Assembly: GCF_040802235.1 (NCBI RefSeq)
Contig: NC_133158.1
Span: forward strand, 157,616,401 to 157,680,400
Direction: 5' to 3'
Source of the DNA: Manis javanica
Taxonomy: Eukaryota; Chordata; Mammalia; Pholidota; Manidae
DNA length: 64,000 bases
Positions 12,241 through 22,364 of this stretch are shown in pieces. Below the pieces are notes generated by a model. It worked only from the letters and a program-made list of their open reading frames with translations, ran no database searches and had not been told where the DNA came from. Position 1 is the stretch's first letter. Each line of letters starts with the position of its first letter. The translations under genes and the position numbers were made by a program.

Positions 12241-13390
12241 ATTCAAGCCACTGCCAGAGACCCCAGCCATAAATGTCTTCAGTCACATGACCATCCAGCT
12301 CACAGGGCCTTGATGGGTCTATCACAATCAAGGCCTGCACAGCATTGACTGCCTGTTTTGCTCTAATAAAGGCAGATACACAGGTCTCATCCCAGTCCCA
12401 CCTGACACCCTTTTGTACCAACCGGTATAAGTGCTTCAGAATTTGTGCCATGTGTCGGATAAACACTCTCCAGTAGCTTAGAAGACCCATAAACTCCTGT
12501 AGCAATGCTATAGTTGTAGGGGTAGGAAAGGCCTGGACTTTATAACTGCTTCTGGTATAACTTTGGTCCTACCAGACCAGACGACCTCCAAGAATTTGAC
12601 AGACAAACCAGGTCCCTGAACCTTGGTGCTATTCACAGCTCAAGCTTTCTCCTGTAAATTTTGCAGCAGTCTAGGTGCTGCACGTTCTAGATCTGAAAGA
12701 GAATTGGATGTGAGCATGACATCATCAATATAATGGTACAGCTGCACCGTTGGCAACATGGGAGAAATGTTTCCTGTGGTTGTTTTAAATTTCACAGCCA
12801 CATTTGGGGGTAATCTGTTATACAGCAGTAGCAATCAACACAGGAAACATTTCTCCCATGTTGCCAAGTCCTGGTCAACAAGTCCATGACAAATGGTGTG
12901 GCTGTGGAGGTATCCCTGTGGAAGGACGGTGAAAGTCCATTGTTGTCCTTCCCACGTGAAGGCAAACTGTTCTTGACTTTCCTGCTCAATTTCAATGGAA
13001 AGGAGGCATTAGCAAGATCTATGACATAATGGTATGTTCATGGCTGAGGGTATCCATCAAGTCTGGAATAGAGGGGACAGCAGCATGCATAGGGGATATG
13101 ACTTTATTCAGTTCTCTGTAACCCACAGTCATACGACAGGAGCCATCTGGCTTTTTTACTGGCCACACTGGGGAATTGAAAGGACTATGGGTGAGCTTTA
13201 TAATACCCACCTTTTCCAGCTCCTGGAGAGTTTCTCCAATCTCTTTACGCCCTCCAGGCAGTTTGTATTGTTTGGTATTAGTCACCCACCGAGGTACAGG
13301 CAAAGCTATGGGTGGGTGCCTAGCATGTCCCCTCAGAACTGCCTTCACCACACGTACTCTCAGTCTGAACCCATAGACCCTGCAGGATAT
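12240..13390 (-). pseudogene. ERV-L-like reverse transcriptase, broken
   Basis: Read on the minus strand, the fingers domain comes first with LEKVGIIKLTHSPFNSPVWP and the start of the palm with AAVPSIPDLMD. The catalytic YIDD box is at 12721-12732. The thumb/connection part has LQEFMGLLSYWRVFIRHMA. The wording between domains is like murine and human ERV-L. At least four reading-frame breaks are needed to pass through it, and a foreign insertion with an inverted repeat sits just before the YIDD box (12752-12865). Confidence 0.85.
12752..12865. repeat. Perfect 27-bp inverted repeat around a 60-bp MLT1-like loop
   Basis: 12752-12778 and 12839-12865 are exact reverse complements, 27 of 27 bases. 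The 60 bases between them, plus a few bases of the arms, match 17168-17238, the end of an MLT1 LTR, in about 66 of 71 positions and in the same orientation. The loop is foreign to the RT gene; one arm belongs to the original gene and the other is its inverted copy. See the finding on template switching. Confidence 0.9.
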
Positions 13391-13394
13391 CAAT

Positions 13395-13640
13395 CCCCAA
13401 AATATATTCAGGGATAGGAGATATATACACAGTATACTCTTTAGGGGGTAGACACCCTATTCCCAAAATGTATTTAGGCTTTTTTCACTCTGACAGCCTT
13501 ACCTCCAAATCCATCTATGACAGTGAGGGTCCTGGGCAACTGCTCAGGGTTACCATGTATCAGTGAACATTCAGCTCCTGTGTCCACCAGAGCCAGGACA
13601 CATTGTATGTTCACTGGGGACCAATGGATAGCTATTTCAA
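13395..13640 (-). pseudogene. ERV-L-like protease remnant
   Basis: The active-site motif of an aspartic retropepsin, LVDTGAECSL, is encoded on the minus strand at 13561-13590. A flap-like segment follows, and then a stretch near 13400 with the ILGIDIL pattern that normally closes retroviral proteases. At least one stop interrupts it. Position between gag and RT is as expected. Confidence 0.8.
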
Positions 13641-15348
13641 CATGTGACCTCTGGTCCCCACCTGGTCCCTCAGGGCAGATACCTTGACCTTTCCCTCAGT
13701 CAAACCATGTTCCCCAATCACCTTCCTGTGTGGGCTCAAGTGAGGTTAGCTCATTCTCCAGCAGAAAGTCTTGCAAACACACAGGTCAGACTCATGGCTC
13801 TGTCTCTGACCTCTCCTCTTTGGTCTTAATAGTTGGAACTGCTGCTCTGATTTCAGCTGCTGCCAAAGCTCTAGTAAGATCCTATTTGACTTCCCATCTA
13901 ATTTTGTTCCATCTGCTCCTGCCCGTATTAAATCAACCCACACTTGGGTCCTCATAACCTTCATGGGGCCCTGTAAATTCTTCTTATGAGTAACAGATCT
14001 TATTTCTTTCTGGGTTCTCATTGCTTCAGCCTCTCCTAAGTCTCCTACTGTACATGTCACCTCACCTATGGGATGGCCTAAGTCTGGGGAAAAAATGGCC
14101 ACTAGAGATCCAAAGAGCGATGTGGGAGCCATTTGAAGTACAGTATTTCTCATTCCAGTAGTGAAAATCTCTTCATCTGTGCTATAATTCTCTGGACTAC
14201 AGATGGCATTTCTTATGCCTAGCTCTTGTAACACCTGTTGGAGTTCAGCGTATGTCTGCCATCTAACGAGAGGATGGTAGATCACCTGGATTGGGCCACA
14301 CAGCACAAAGCGCAGCCATAAGCCAATCAAGGAGTGAGTGACTCCCTGGGGTCTGGTGTACATTTTGTAATCGCTGTCTCAAGGCAGGCTGCACTGTCAG
14401 GGAAGCCAGCTTTCCCATCTCTGATCCTGACAGAACAGTTCTATCCACCCCTAAGTCTCACAGATACAGGAGCCAAGCTGATATTGACTCTGAGGGCTTC
14501 TGCCTAAACCAGGAGCCCAAATCCACCAACTCAGCCTGAGTATAGGGGTGCACCACAGAGTGCTCCACGACCTGGGGAGGGGGCTGCTCCTCTCCTTGGG
14601 GAACTTTCAGCTGCTAGGTCTTTATTTCCTTTACAACCACTGGGCATGTTTCCAATACAGGAGGGGCCAGTGTCTCCAGCACCACCCTTTCATCCTTCCC
14701 CAGCTCCTCCATTTCTGGGGCTGATGTCACCTTTCTCTCCCCTCCCCCCAGTGCCTCCTCTGCTACAAACTTTACCTTTCCTTTTCTACAGTGCCTCACA
14801 GCAATGCCAGCTCAGTCTTCAGAAGCTCTCTTACCTTCACCTCAATGCTTCACACTGTCGTTTGCGCCACCTCCGCCTGTGCTTCCCTCAGGAGTTTGTC
14901 TTTTTCCTTATGGCCTCTTCCTCCTTCAGAACCACCTGGCAGCACTGCCTTTTTGTTCTTTTAGGAATTTTTTACCTTCAGTGGCACCTTGCTGCCGGCA
15001 TTCTCGTGCTGCCTCCTCTTGCATCAAGGCCATCTCCTTCTTCAGGTAATCCAGCTCATGTTCTCATACTGCCATTTCTTGGGTCTCTTCTGTAGATCTT
15101 TCTAATACTGTGAGAAGCAGCCAACCCACATTTCCTGCTGCCTCACGCACAGTGCTCTGTCTCTCAAAAGACCTACTTACTATACCAAGGGCCACCCCTA
15201 CAGCCTCAGGTGTCATCTCCATTTGCCTCCAGTCCTGGGGTGGGGCCCAGTGCTCTAGGAGGCAAACCACCTCAGACCACATACCCACTGGGGGACAATC
15301 CACTGTCTCCGTATTCACAGGGGCAGCCCGCTGAAGCACCCCTCCCAT
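13640..15348 (-). pseudogene. ERV-L-like gag remnant
   Basis: A 95-codon open frame from an ATG at 15348 begins just after the leader, as a gag start would. A C/T-poor, charged middle part (about 14614-14800) and a 205-codon open frame (13746-14363) follow. The last has capsid-like features: PLVRWQTYAELQQVLQELG, then a helical LLELWQQL and a basic tail (KRRGQRQ). No CCHC zinc knuckle was seen. Identity as gag rests mainly on position. Frames are broken between the parts. Confidence 0.65.
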
Positions 15349-15384
15349 AGGGCAGCCTGTCTTTTTCCTTGGTCAACAATGAGC

Positions 15385-15402
15385 CCTGCTGACTTTTGCC
15401 AA
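15385..15402 (-). other. Primer-binding site position of the provirus
   Basis: Two bases after the 5' LTR end (minus strand) comes TGGCAAAAGTCAGCAGGG, in the place of a primer-binding site. It starts with the expected TGG but I cannot assign it to a particular tRNA. Confidence 0.5.
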
Positions 15403-15403
15403 T

Positions 15404-15709
15404 TGTCTTACCAATGGGTTTCAGCCCTGGGCAAGTTCACTATGGATTCAGTGTGACCAAAGAAATTGACAGCAAAAAGTTCTTTGGGGTGAAAGGGCTT
15501 ATTATCCCACTTGTTCTCCCTGCTGGCTGTTTGTCCAGCAGTAGCATCTCTGCCTCCACGCGGAGCACTGGGCCGCGCTTTCTACATAGCGCAATAATAG
15601 CTTATTACCTAAGGGTGTGGAAATGGTAGCCTTGCAACAGACCAGTTACATCATCAGGTGGTTTAGGTTCAGTGACAATCCTGGCCATAGGAACCCCAAC
15701 TTCCCCACA
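15404..15709 (-). repeat. 5' LTR of the provirus
   Basis: 306 bp, from TGTGGGGAAG at 15709 to AAGACA at 15404 on the minus strand. It aligns end to end with the left LTR (9726-10026), sharing blocks such as gcgcaataatagcttatt and ccagttacatcatcaggtg. The 5-bp AACAC duplication at 15710-15714 follows directly. Confidence 0.85.
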
Positions 15710-15827
15710 AACACTTACCAAAATTCTTTGTAAACAATATGCAAACAATGTGTAAGCAATATGCAAACATTCCCTATTGTATTTAAAAACCCCTAACTTT
15801 TGTTTCCTAGTGGAACACAAATTGGAT
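15710..15827 (+). mobile_element. LTR of family 'A', middle part
   Basis: Continuation of the LTR cut at 9720. The order of blocks (ttctttgtaaacaa, attccctattg, cctaacttttgtttcc) is the same as in the inverted copy at 6365-6600. The stretch caatatgcaaac occurs twice here (about 15738 and 15758), a local 20-bp duplication not seen in the other copy. Confidence 0.65.
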
Positions 15828-16196
15828 TGTGTGGACAAAGTGAAGGTTCTTATGGCCAGGGTTCTCACGTGGCCCCGGTTGTCCTGCTCACTACATGTTT
15901 GGGCAATACGTTGCTATTGACTCTGTAAAGAGCCCTGCCCAGTGCTCTGGGTGACACAGCAGCACAGCTGCAGGAGAGCAGAGAGCAGAGTGGTGGCAGT
16001 ACTGAGGATAGAGACTGAGATGGCTGTGGGAGCAGAGAGACTCGCTCTGAGTGGACAGGATTCTAGTGATTGACCTGCCACTGTGCTAATAAAGTTGGGT
16101 ATAAATCCTTTCACCCCAAGAACATTCTATTGTCATTCTTTGGTCTCATTGAATCCATAGTGAACTTGCCTGGGGCTGAAACCCATTGGCAAGACA
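15828..16196 (+). mobile_element. Solo LTR of the provirus type, + orientation
   Basis: This starts with TGTGGACAAAGTGAAGG and ends with GAAACCCATTGGCAAGACA. Both ends match the provirus LTRs but in the opposite orientation, and the centre differs. AATAAA lies at about 16088. It splits LTR family 'A' a second time. A clean target duplication was not found. Confidence 0.7.
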
Positions 16197-16310
16197 GGTT
16201 GCTATCTGAATCTGTGCTCCCTGAATTGCAATACTGAGACCCCCAAATAAATGTTTTTGTTTTATCTCAGTTTCTGCCTCCTTTCTCTGCTGACACACAC
16301 ACACACACAC
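16197..16310 (+). mobile_element. LTR of family 'A', right end, plus a short CA run
   Basis: The end of the host LTR: ctgagacccccaaataaatg and cttttgttttat-like sequence matching the inverted copy near 6365-6400. AATAAA in this block would be the LTR poly(A) signal. A run of (CA) of about 20 bases follows at 16290-16310. Confidence 0.6.
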
Positions 16311-16699
16311 TCAAACTCACATAAATTATAAACCTTTTCAACCACATACAAGTAGACAGAGACCTTAAGGAAACACATCTGGTTATTTCTGGGTGGTTGT
16401 ATTATAAGTGATTTGATTTTCTCTGTTTTTACTTTTTCCCATTTTCCTTGCCAAGCTTTCTCATTCAATCCTTTCACATCTAGCTCTGTTAGCAAAGAAG
16501 GCCTAGATCCTTCTCAAGCCCAATCCAGGTAAATCCCACACTGTCCAAGTCTATGTCTGTTTCACTGGGCTCTGAAGTCTTTTACTGCTTCTCTGTTTAT
16601 TTTTCATCCCTGGGCCCAGGTCACAGGGTAAGACTGTTCTTTACCTTAGCTCTAGAAAATAGTTATTTCTCTAATGACTAGGCATTTAAAAATGCCTGG

Positions 16700-17240
16700 A
16701 ACTCAGGTGTTTTTAAAACATGTACACAAAATTCTCTGACACTCCTATTGTGTGATGGAATCTGTGTCCTCTCTTCTTCAATATAGGCAGCCTTGTGAGA
16801 GACTGTTTCAACCAATTAAGTATGGTAGGAATATACTATGTGACTTTTGAAGCTGGGTTATGAAAGGCAAAGCAGTTTGTAAATTTTTTTCGTGCAATAC
16901 TCATACTTGGAGTCCTAAGTCACCATGTAAAGTCGGCCTACCTTAAGGCTGCCATATCATGGGTTAGTCTCAGCTCTGTGGAAAGACCACACACAGGTGC
17001 GGAGCCCAACAATGACAGTGAATGAGCCCTCAGGTGATTCCATCTCTGCAGGATTTCTCCCAGCCTTCAAATCTTTCCAGCTGAGGCCTGGACATGGAGA
17101 ATCAGAGTCAAGCTATTCATTCTGTGCCCTGAGTTCCTCATGGCAGAATCTGTGAGCTTAATAAAATGGTTGTTTTAAATTTCACTGCCACATTTGGGGG
17201 TAATCTGTTACACAGCAGTAGCAGTGAGCACAGGAAACTC
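16700..17240 (+). repeat. MLT1-type LTR
   Basis: The last 100 bases follow the known end of MLT1 elements: gagcttaataaaatggttg, then a block with cacatttgggggtaatctg, then ttacacagcagtagc. Upstream parts (cagctgaggcctgg near 17080) also fit. It is diverged. Its last 71 bp recur inside the provirus RT gene at 12778-12848. Confidence 0.7.
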
Positions 17241-17790
17241 TCACCCAACTCACATCAGACCTCTAACAAAGAGCTGAAGCTGGCTTTTTCTCTGTGACCC
17301 AGAAGCCAAAGGCAACCATTCTCCTCCAGTTGACATAATGCTTTTCCAAAGTGTTCCATCAATCCAACCAGCCTGAAAGAGAAACATTGCTTCCTATTAC
17401 AGAGATGCCCAGGAGGCCCTCGGAGAGACTCCTTTCATTAAGTCATATCTTTTCCTTAGTAAGGAAAGATTCTTAATAAGTCATACTCTTCACTGTGAAA
17501 GTTTGGATCTCTGGAATTTAAGGACTCATTTTCTTTGTCTCCCAAATTCTAGAAATCTTCTCACTGCATAGAGATTAGTGACACCATCAGTGATGGAATT
17601 GTATTAGCAAAGCCTTGTGAGGATTCAGGAAAATGTAAAACCTCCATCTCATTTTCAACAACAAACTTTTTATGCTATCAGATCAAAACCAAACTTTCTT
17701 CAAATGATGTGGCAAAACGCTACATAGATGTCTTTCACCAAAGGACATAGAAAGTCTCAGCAGCCATTGACGAGAAGGGTATAAATAATG
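17241..17790. other. Intergenic sequence, nothing recognised
   Basis: No open frame with coding character and no clear repeat. Confidence 0.5.
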
Positions 17791-17799
17791 ACTTGGATT

Positions 17800-18340
17800 G
17801 CTTTAACCAGAGACAGTTTGGCCAGAGACCAAATCTTCACCTCAGCCTTCAACACTGTGTGGCCTCCTTCTCCAGCAGGACCCCCTTCACACCCCGTTCT
17901 GCCTTTCTAGGCTCACCTCCTCTCACACCCACCTTACTCACTACTGATCAGAAATTTGTGCTCATGCTTCTGCCTGTGACCTCCACATCTCCAGAGAAGC
18001 CTCTCTCTCTCTCAAACCAACTGCTCCTTCACCTAATCAAATCCCCCTTTAGATCTTTGTTTAAACGTTTTCTAATTAGAGCCCTCTCCACTTAGGGCAT
18101 CCCTCCGCACTGCATACCCACCACAGCCACTCTCCCCCTGCCCACCTCCCTTACCCCCCCAGCATTTTGTGCTTCCCCTGCCAGAACATTTATCATCCTT
18201 GTAATTCCTTTTCTCAACTTTTCAGTCTCTGATAGACTGGGTGTTCCAGGAGGACTGGCAACACTTCTGTCTAATTCGACAAACATCTTGCGTGCACTCA
18301 GGAAGCACACATTATCCACAGCTTTACAAATGAATTGCAA
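17800..18340 (+). repeat. L2-like LINE fragment
   Basis: C/T-rich blocks such as tgctcatgcttctgcctgtg and a later block with ccagaacatttatcatcc follow the pattern of the L2 3' region. Diverged, ends uncertain. Confidence 0.5.
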
Positions 18341-19486
18341 TGTTTGGCATTTAACAAAGTATCAAAATAGTTTGAATAAAAGATGTTTTCATTTAGACCC
18401 TTTCAGCCACATCTATTGATTTAAAACACCACTAGCACATTTTATTTATTCAAGGGGAAACATAAATAAAGGTGAGCAGTTTAGTGAGAACCACAAATAT
18501 GTTTCCGCTGACAGATGAGACCAGCACAGGCTATCTACAAATCTTATTAAAAATAAGAAATGCTTTAATACAAGATTAAACATGTTTAAACATGTCAACA
18601 TGTTTAAAAACATGATCACCTTGTCCCTTTAGATCAAGTTTAGATTTTATTAAAGTCAAATAGATACAGTCAAATGAACAAATTTACATGTTATCAAAAT
18701 GTATTCTATGTAAACAGAACACCAGTTAAGATACAGAACATCTCCCTCACCACTGAAAATTTTTAGTGCTTTCCAATCAATCCCCCTCCTATCCCAGCAT
18801 CAAACACTGTTGTGATTTCTGTGCCCCATACTCAGCATCACAAAAGGAGAAGCAAATGATATAGGTAGCTACATGGATGAATCTCAAAAGCATTATGTTG
18901 GATGAAAGAAGCTAGATATAAAAGAATACACATTATAATTCCAATTCTCTGAATACTCAGATTTTAAAATGCTTTCTTCAGCACACTTTTGGCTGCCCCA
19001 TGTGCTGACACAGATCTCTGCTGCTAAGACATACAGCACATACAAGGTCTCAGGCTTTGAAGACATACACGTGGGGAAAAAAATCACTTAAAAAAATACA
19101 ACAAAGATGGTTAATTTAAAAATAGTTTTATCAAATACTTTTCATTCTTTCAAATTTCATCCAGCAGACTATAATCACCTTTTGAAATTTCTAGCCTCAT
19201 GATTCAATTAATTCAATTAATTATATGTATGATGATTGCTAGATGCACACCAAGACCTAGTTATCTACACGATAGGAAAGCAAGTATGTTTAAATAAATT
19301 CTCTTGGCCCCAAGTTAAATCTTTTTAGCTCCTTAAAACACATACAACCTAATGTCCTTAAAAAACTTCATTTGTAACTCTGAGGGAAAATCTCGGGGCA
19401 AAATACCTCTAAAACTGAAATCACTCAAAAGGAAAAATGAAGTTTAAGAAACCTGTTTACTTCTTACAAGCAGTCGTCCAGTCTCT
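18341..19486. other. Intergenic sequence with small palindromes
   Basis: AT-rich, no gene seen. At 18581-18594 is a perfect 14-bp palindrome, CATGTTTAAACATG, followed four bases later by the near copy CATGTTTAAAAACATG. Confidence 0.5.
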
Positions 19487-19740
19487 CTGTTGACCAGGCT
19501 GCAGCAGCAGAGAGAGTGACACCCGACCTCTCTCATCCAGAAAAACCTTTGCATGCCTTTGTAATTACCTATTGATATCTATATGGATCACTTCTCTCAA
19601 CCCCTTGAAATAGCTATTGATATGGAGATGACTACTTCTGTCCAACCCTTGGAAACATCTACTGATATGCAGATGCACTAAAGCCAGGCAAGAGATTCTG
19701 GAAGAATTACAATTTTACCCACACCATTATTCAACCCCTT
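19487..19740 (-). mobile_element. Solo LTR (unnamed family, copy 2)
   Basis: Reverse complement of the same family as 4604-4990: gggtaaaattgtaattc, aatctcttgcctggc and gactgcttgtaag are shared. This copy contains three tandem units of about 45-50 bp built around atatcaatag/atatcagtag (19570-19670), where copy 1 has only one. Tandem units in the U3 part of LTRs usually hold enhancer sites; that function is inferred here. Confidence 0.6.
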
Positions 19741-21411
19741 GGAGAAATGACAAATATTTTATAGCAAACAGTTGATATGAAAATGAATGCCTTCTGAGAA
19801 AATCACCATAGCATCATGTTATTAATGATGCCTAGTCAAGATCGACTTTACAAAGTACTGGCATATATTTTATCAAAATCAGAAAAGCTTTATATAACTT
19901 TATGTAACTATCAAGTAGTTACAGTTTTGTAAAGTTGCCTGTAAATTGCCTCGTTTTCCTACTGACATCTACTACCAAATGAGAGTGGCACTCCCACAGA
20001 AAACATTTTGGTTTTTATTACATATTATTATTTCAAACCTGATAATATATCACACCTGTCTTTAATGCTTTAAATGTCAGTTTTCTGATAATTTTGGTAA
20101 GATTCATAATAAATCATAATATAAACCTGCAAAGTTACATTACTTTTCATTTATAACAAAAAATTAGAATTTGACAGGAAAAATTCATGGCTCAACTGAG
20201 CAATCCCTCACTGGACTGAAAAGGTAAAATCTGCAATAGTCTCTCTTGCCAAAATGGTAGCATATGATAATAGGCTTAATAGTAACTTCCTAGCATCTGA
20301 TGAAAAAGAAGTAGAGAAGTAGAGATTTATATATAATAATGCAAAAGAGAGGGGGCATTAAAAATGGGGAAGAACAATTACAATATATAGTGTTTAGATC
20401 AGGGGTGAGCTTATGGTTAATATTATGTAAGAACAGTCAAAACCCTGTTTTATTAATCCTGGTAAGTAAAATAAGTATATATTAACTACTGACACTGGTT
20501 AGAAAAGGGAACAATGAATTGGGTCTATATATGTGAAAGAAAGGGAGAAAAATATAAATGGACTCATTCATTCTTTAGGTATTTATTGCATGTCTGCAAT
20601 TTTCCAGGCATTGTGCCAGGGTTATGTGAAATATAAACATGAAATCAGTCACGGCCCTGCCTCAAAGGAAAATACAACCCATGTGTGAGGAAGTACGTCC
20701 ACTTTGAGACAGCAAGGATGGTGAAAGGACGCAGATGAAATGGCAGGCAGGGCAGAGAGGGAGGGAGCATTTGTAGCTGCAGGATCGGGGAAGTCTTTTA
20801 GTGATAAAATGATTAATTGCTTCCCTTTTTTAATGGAATGTCCAGACACCAACAAGTTCATTCTTTAGTGACTTAAACTCATCTTTTTTAAAAGGAATAT
20901 ACCTTCAATAATATGTTGATCACTTGGACTTCATATGCCTTTAGTGATGATGGTTTCTATCAAACAAGACTATGGAAGTCCCTCAGTTTTTTGATAAATG
21001 AAGTTTCAGAATTTGAAATACAGAAATATTTATAAATCCATTTCAAGTCTATCTGTCCCTTGCCCAAATTATTTTATAAAAACCACTAGTTTCCCTTTAA
21101 GAAATGATTACAAAAATGTAATTATTTGTAACCACAACCAAGACAGTTATTTGCTGGGGGTGGGAAGAGGGAGGTCATCAATATTTACCAATGACAGTGA
21201 GGTTTCTTAGCTTCTAGTTTGATGACTTGAGCCTAATGAAATCACCTTATGCCTCCATCTCTAAAACATATGATTGTAATTGCAAAGATGATTGCTTTAG
21301 TTAATTAATAGGATCTTATAATGCAAGTATTAAAATTTCAATTTAATTTAATTAGAAACAGAACAAGCAACATTTCTATTCTTCTGGAACTTTTAATATA
21401 AAATAGAATTT
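19741..21411. other. Intergenic sequence
   Basis: No gene recognised. At about 20560-20800 the block ctttaggtatttattgcatg and what follows resembles the start of an ancient mammalian repeat also seen at 35.5, 52 and 61.3 kb. The last bases, 21405-21410 (AGAATT), are the candidate left target duplication of the large L1 composite. Confidence 0.5.
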
Positions 21412-22364
21412 GGGGGCGGAGCCAAGATGGCGGCATGAGTAGAGCAGAGGAACTCTCCTCCCAAAACCACATAGAATTATGAAAATATAACAAAGACAAC
21501 TTCCTAAAATAGAGACCAGAGGACACAGGACAACATCCAGACCACATCCACAGCTGCGAGAACCCAGCGCCTTGCTAAGGGGGTAAGATACAAGCCCTGG
21601 CCCAGCGGGACCCGAGCACCCCTCCCCCTGGCTCCTGGCCAGTGGAAAGAAACCGGAGCATTTTTTTTTTTGGAGAGTGCTTTTTGAAAGCCTTACAGGG
21701 ACACGGACCCCAATATCAGGGAACAGGGCAGTAAGGCCGGGGAGCAGGTGCCTGAGACTGGCACCTGAGGACAAAGAAAATCGCACGTTTCTCCCTTTTT
21801 TTTTTGGCAAGTGCTTTTTGGAAGTCTTAAAGAGACAGGGACATCAATACTAGGGAAAGAGGGCAGCAAGACTGGTGAGCGGGTGCCTGAGACCGGCACC
21901 TGAGGACAAAGAAAATCACGTGTTTTTTTCCTATTTTTTTTTTTCCTCTTTCGTTGTTGCTGTTGTTGTTTTGGTTTGGAGAGTGCTTTTTGGAAGTCTT
22001 ATAAGAGCAGGACAGGACACTTAGCCCAGAGGCAAGGAATATGGGGATCTCTGGGCACTCTAACCCCCTGGGCAACAGGGACCACAGAGGCCCATTATAG
22101 AGATAAATAGCCTCCTGGCCGCTCCTCATCCAATGGGGCTCCACCATTTTGGAGGAGCAGCCCCAGCCAGGCCACACCCACGGCAACAGCAGAGATAAAC
22201 TCCATAGCACCCGGGCAGGTAGCAGAAGCCCTGTCTGCACAAGGCTGCCAAGCATAAGCCACTAGAGGTCGCTATTCTCCCAGGAGAGGAAGGCCACAAA
22301 CCAACAAGAAGGGAAGCTCTTCCAGCTGTTACTCATACCAGCTCTGCAATCTATCTCTATCATC
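21412..22364 (+). promoter_or_regulatory. L1 5' UTR with tandem monomers
   Basis: It starts with GGGGGCGGAGCCAAGATGGC, a typical L1 5' end with a YY1-type core (aagatggc). From 21661 to about 22000 two complete units and one partial unit of about 135 bp follow each other. Each begins with a T-run and gagtgctttttg-like sequence, and the two complete units contain ggcacctgaggacaaagaaa (21760-21779 and 21895-21914). Such arrays act as internal promoters in mouse L1; here this is inferred. Confidence 0.75.

Larger units (their letters stand above)
9726..15709 (-). mobile_element. ERV-L-like provirus, complete but decayed
   Basis: This 5984-bp provirus lies on the minus strand. It has two related LTRs, a degenerate primer site, gag, protease, reverse transcriptase, RNase H and integrase remnants in retroviral order, and no env. 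The AACAC duplication on both sides shows that both ends are original. Absence of env and RT wording close to murine ERV-L (YHYIDDVML, HAAVPSIPDL) place it in class III, the ERV-L group related to spumaviruses; this is my family judgement and was not aligned. All genes are broken by stops and frameshifts, so it cannot code for working proteins. Confidence 0.85.

Noticed and set aside
14646-15095. 149-codon open frame on the + strand
   Set aside because: It is the antisense of the provirus gag region and Pro/Ser/Leu-rich, a typical shadow frame.
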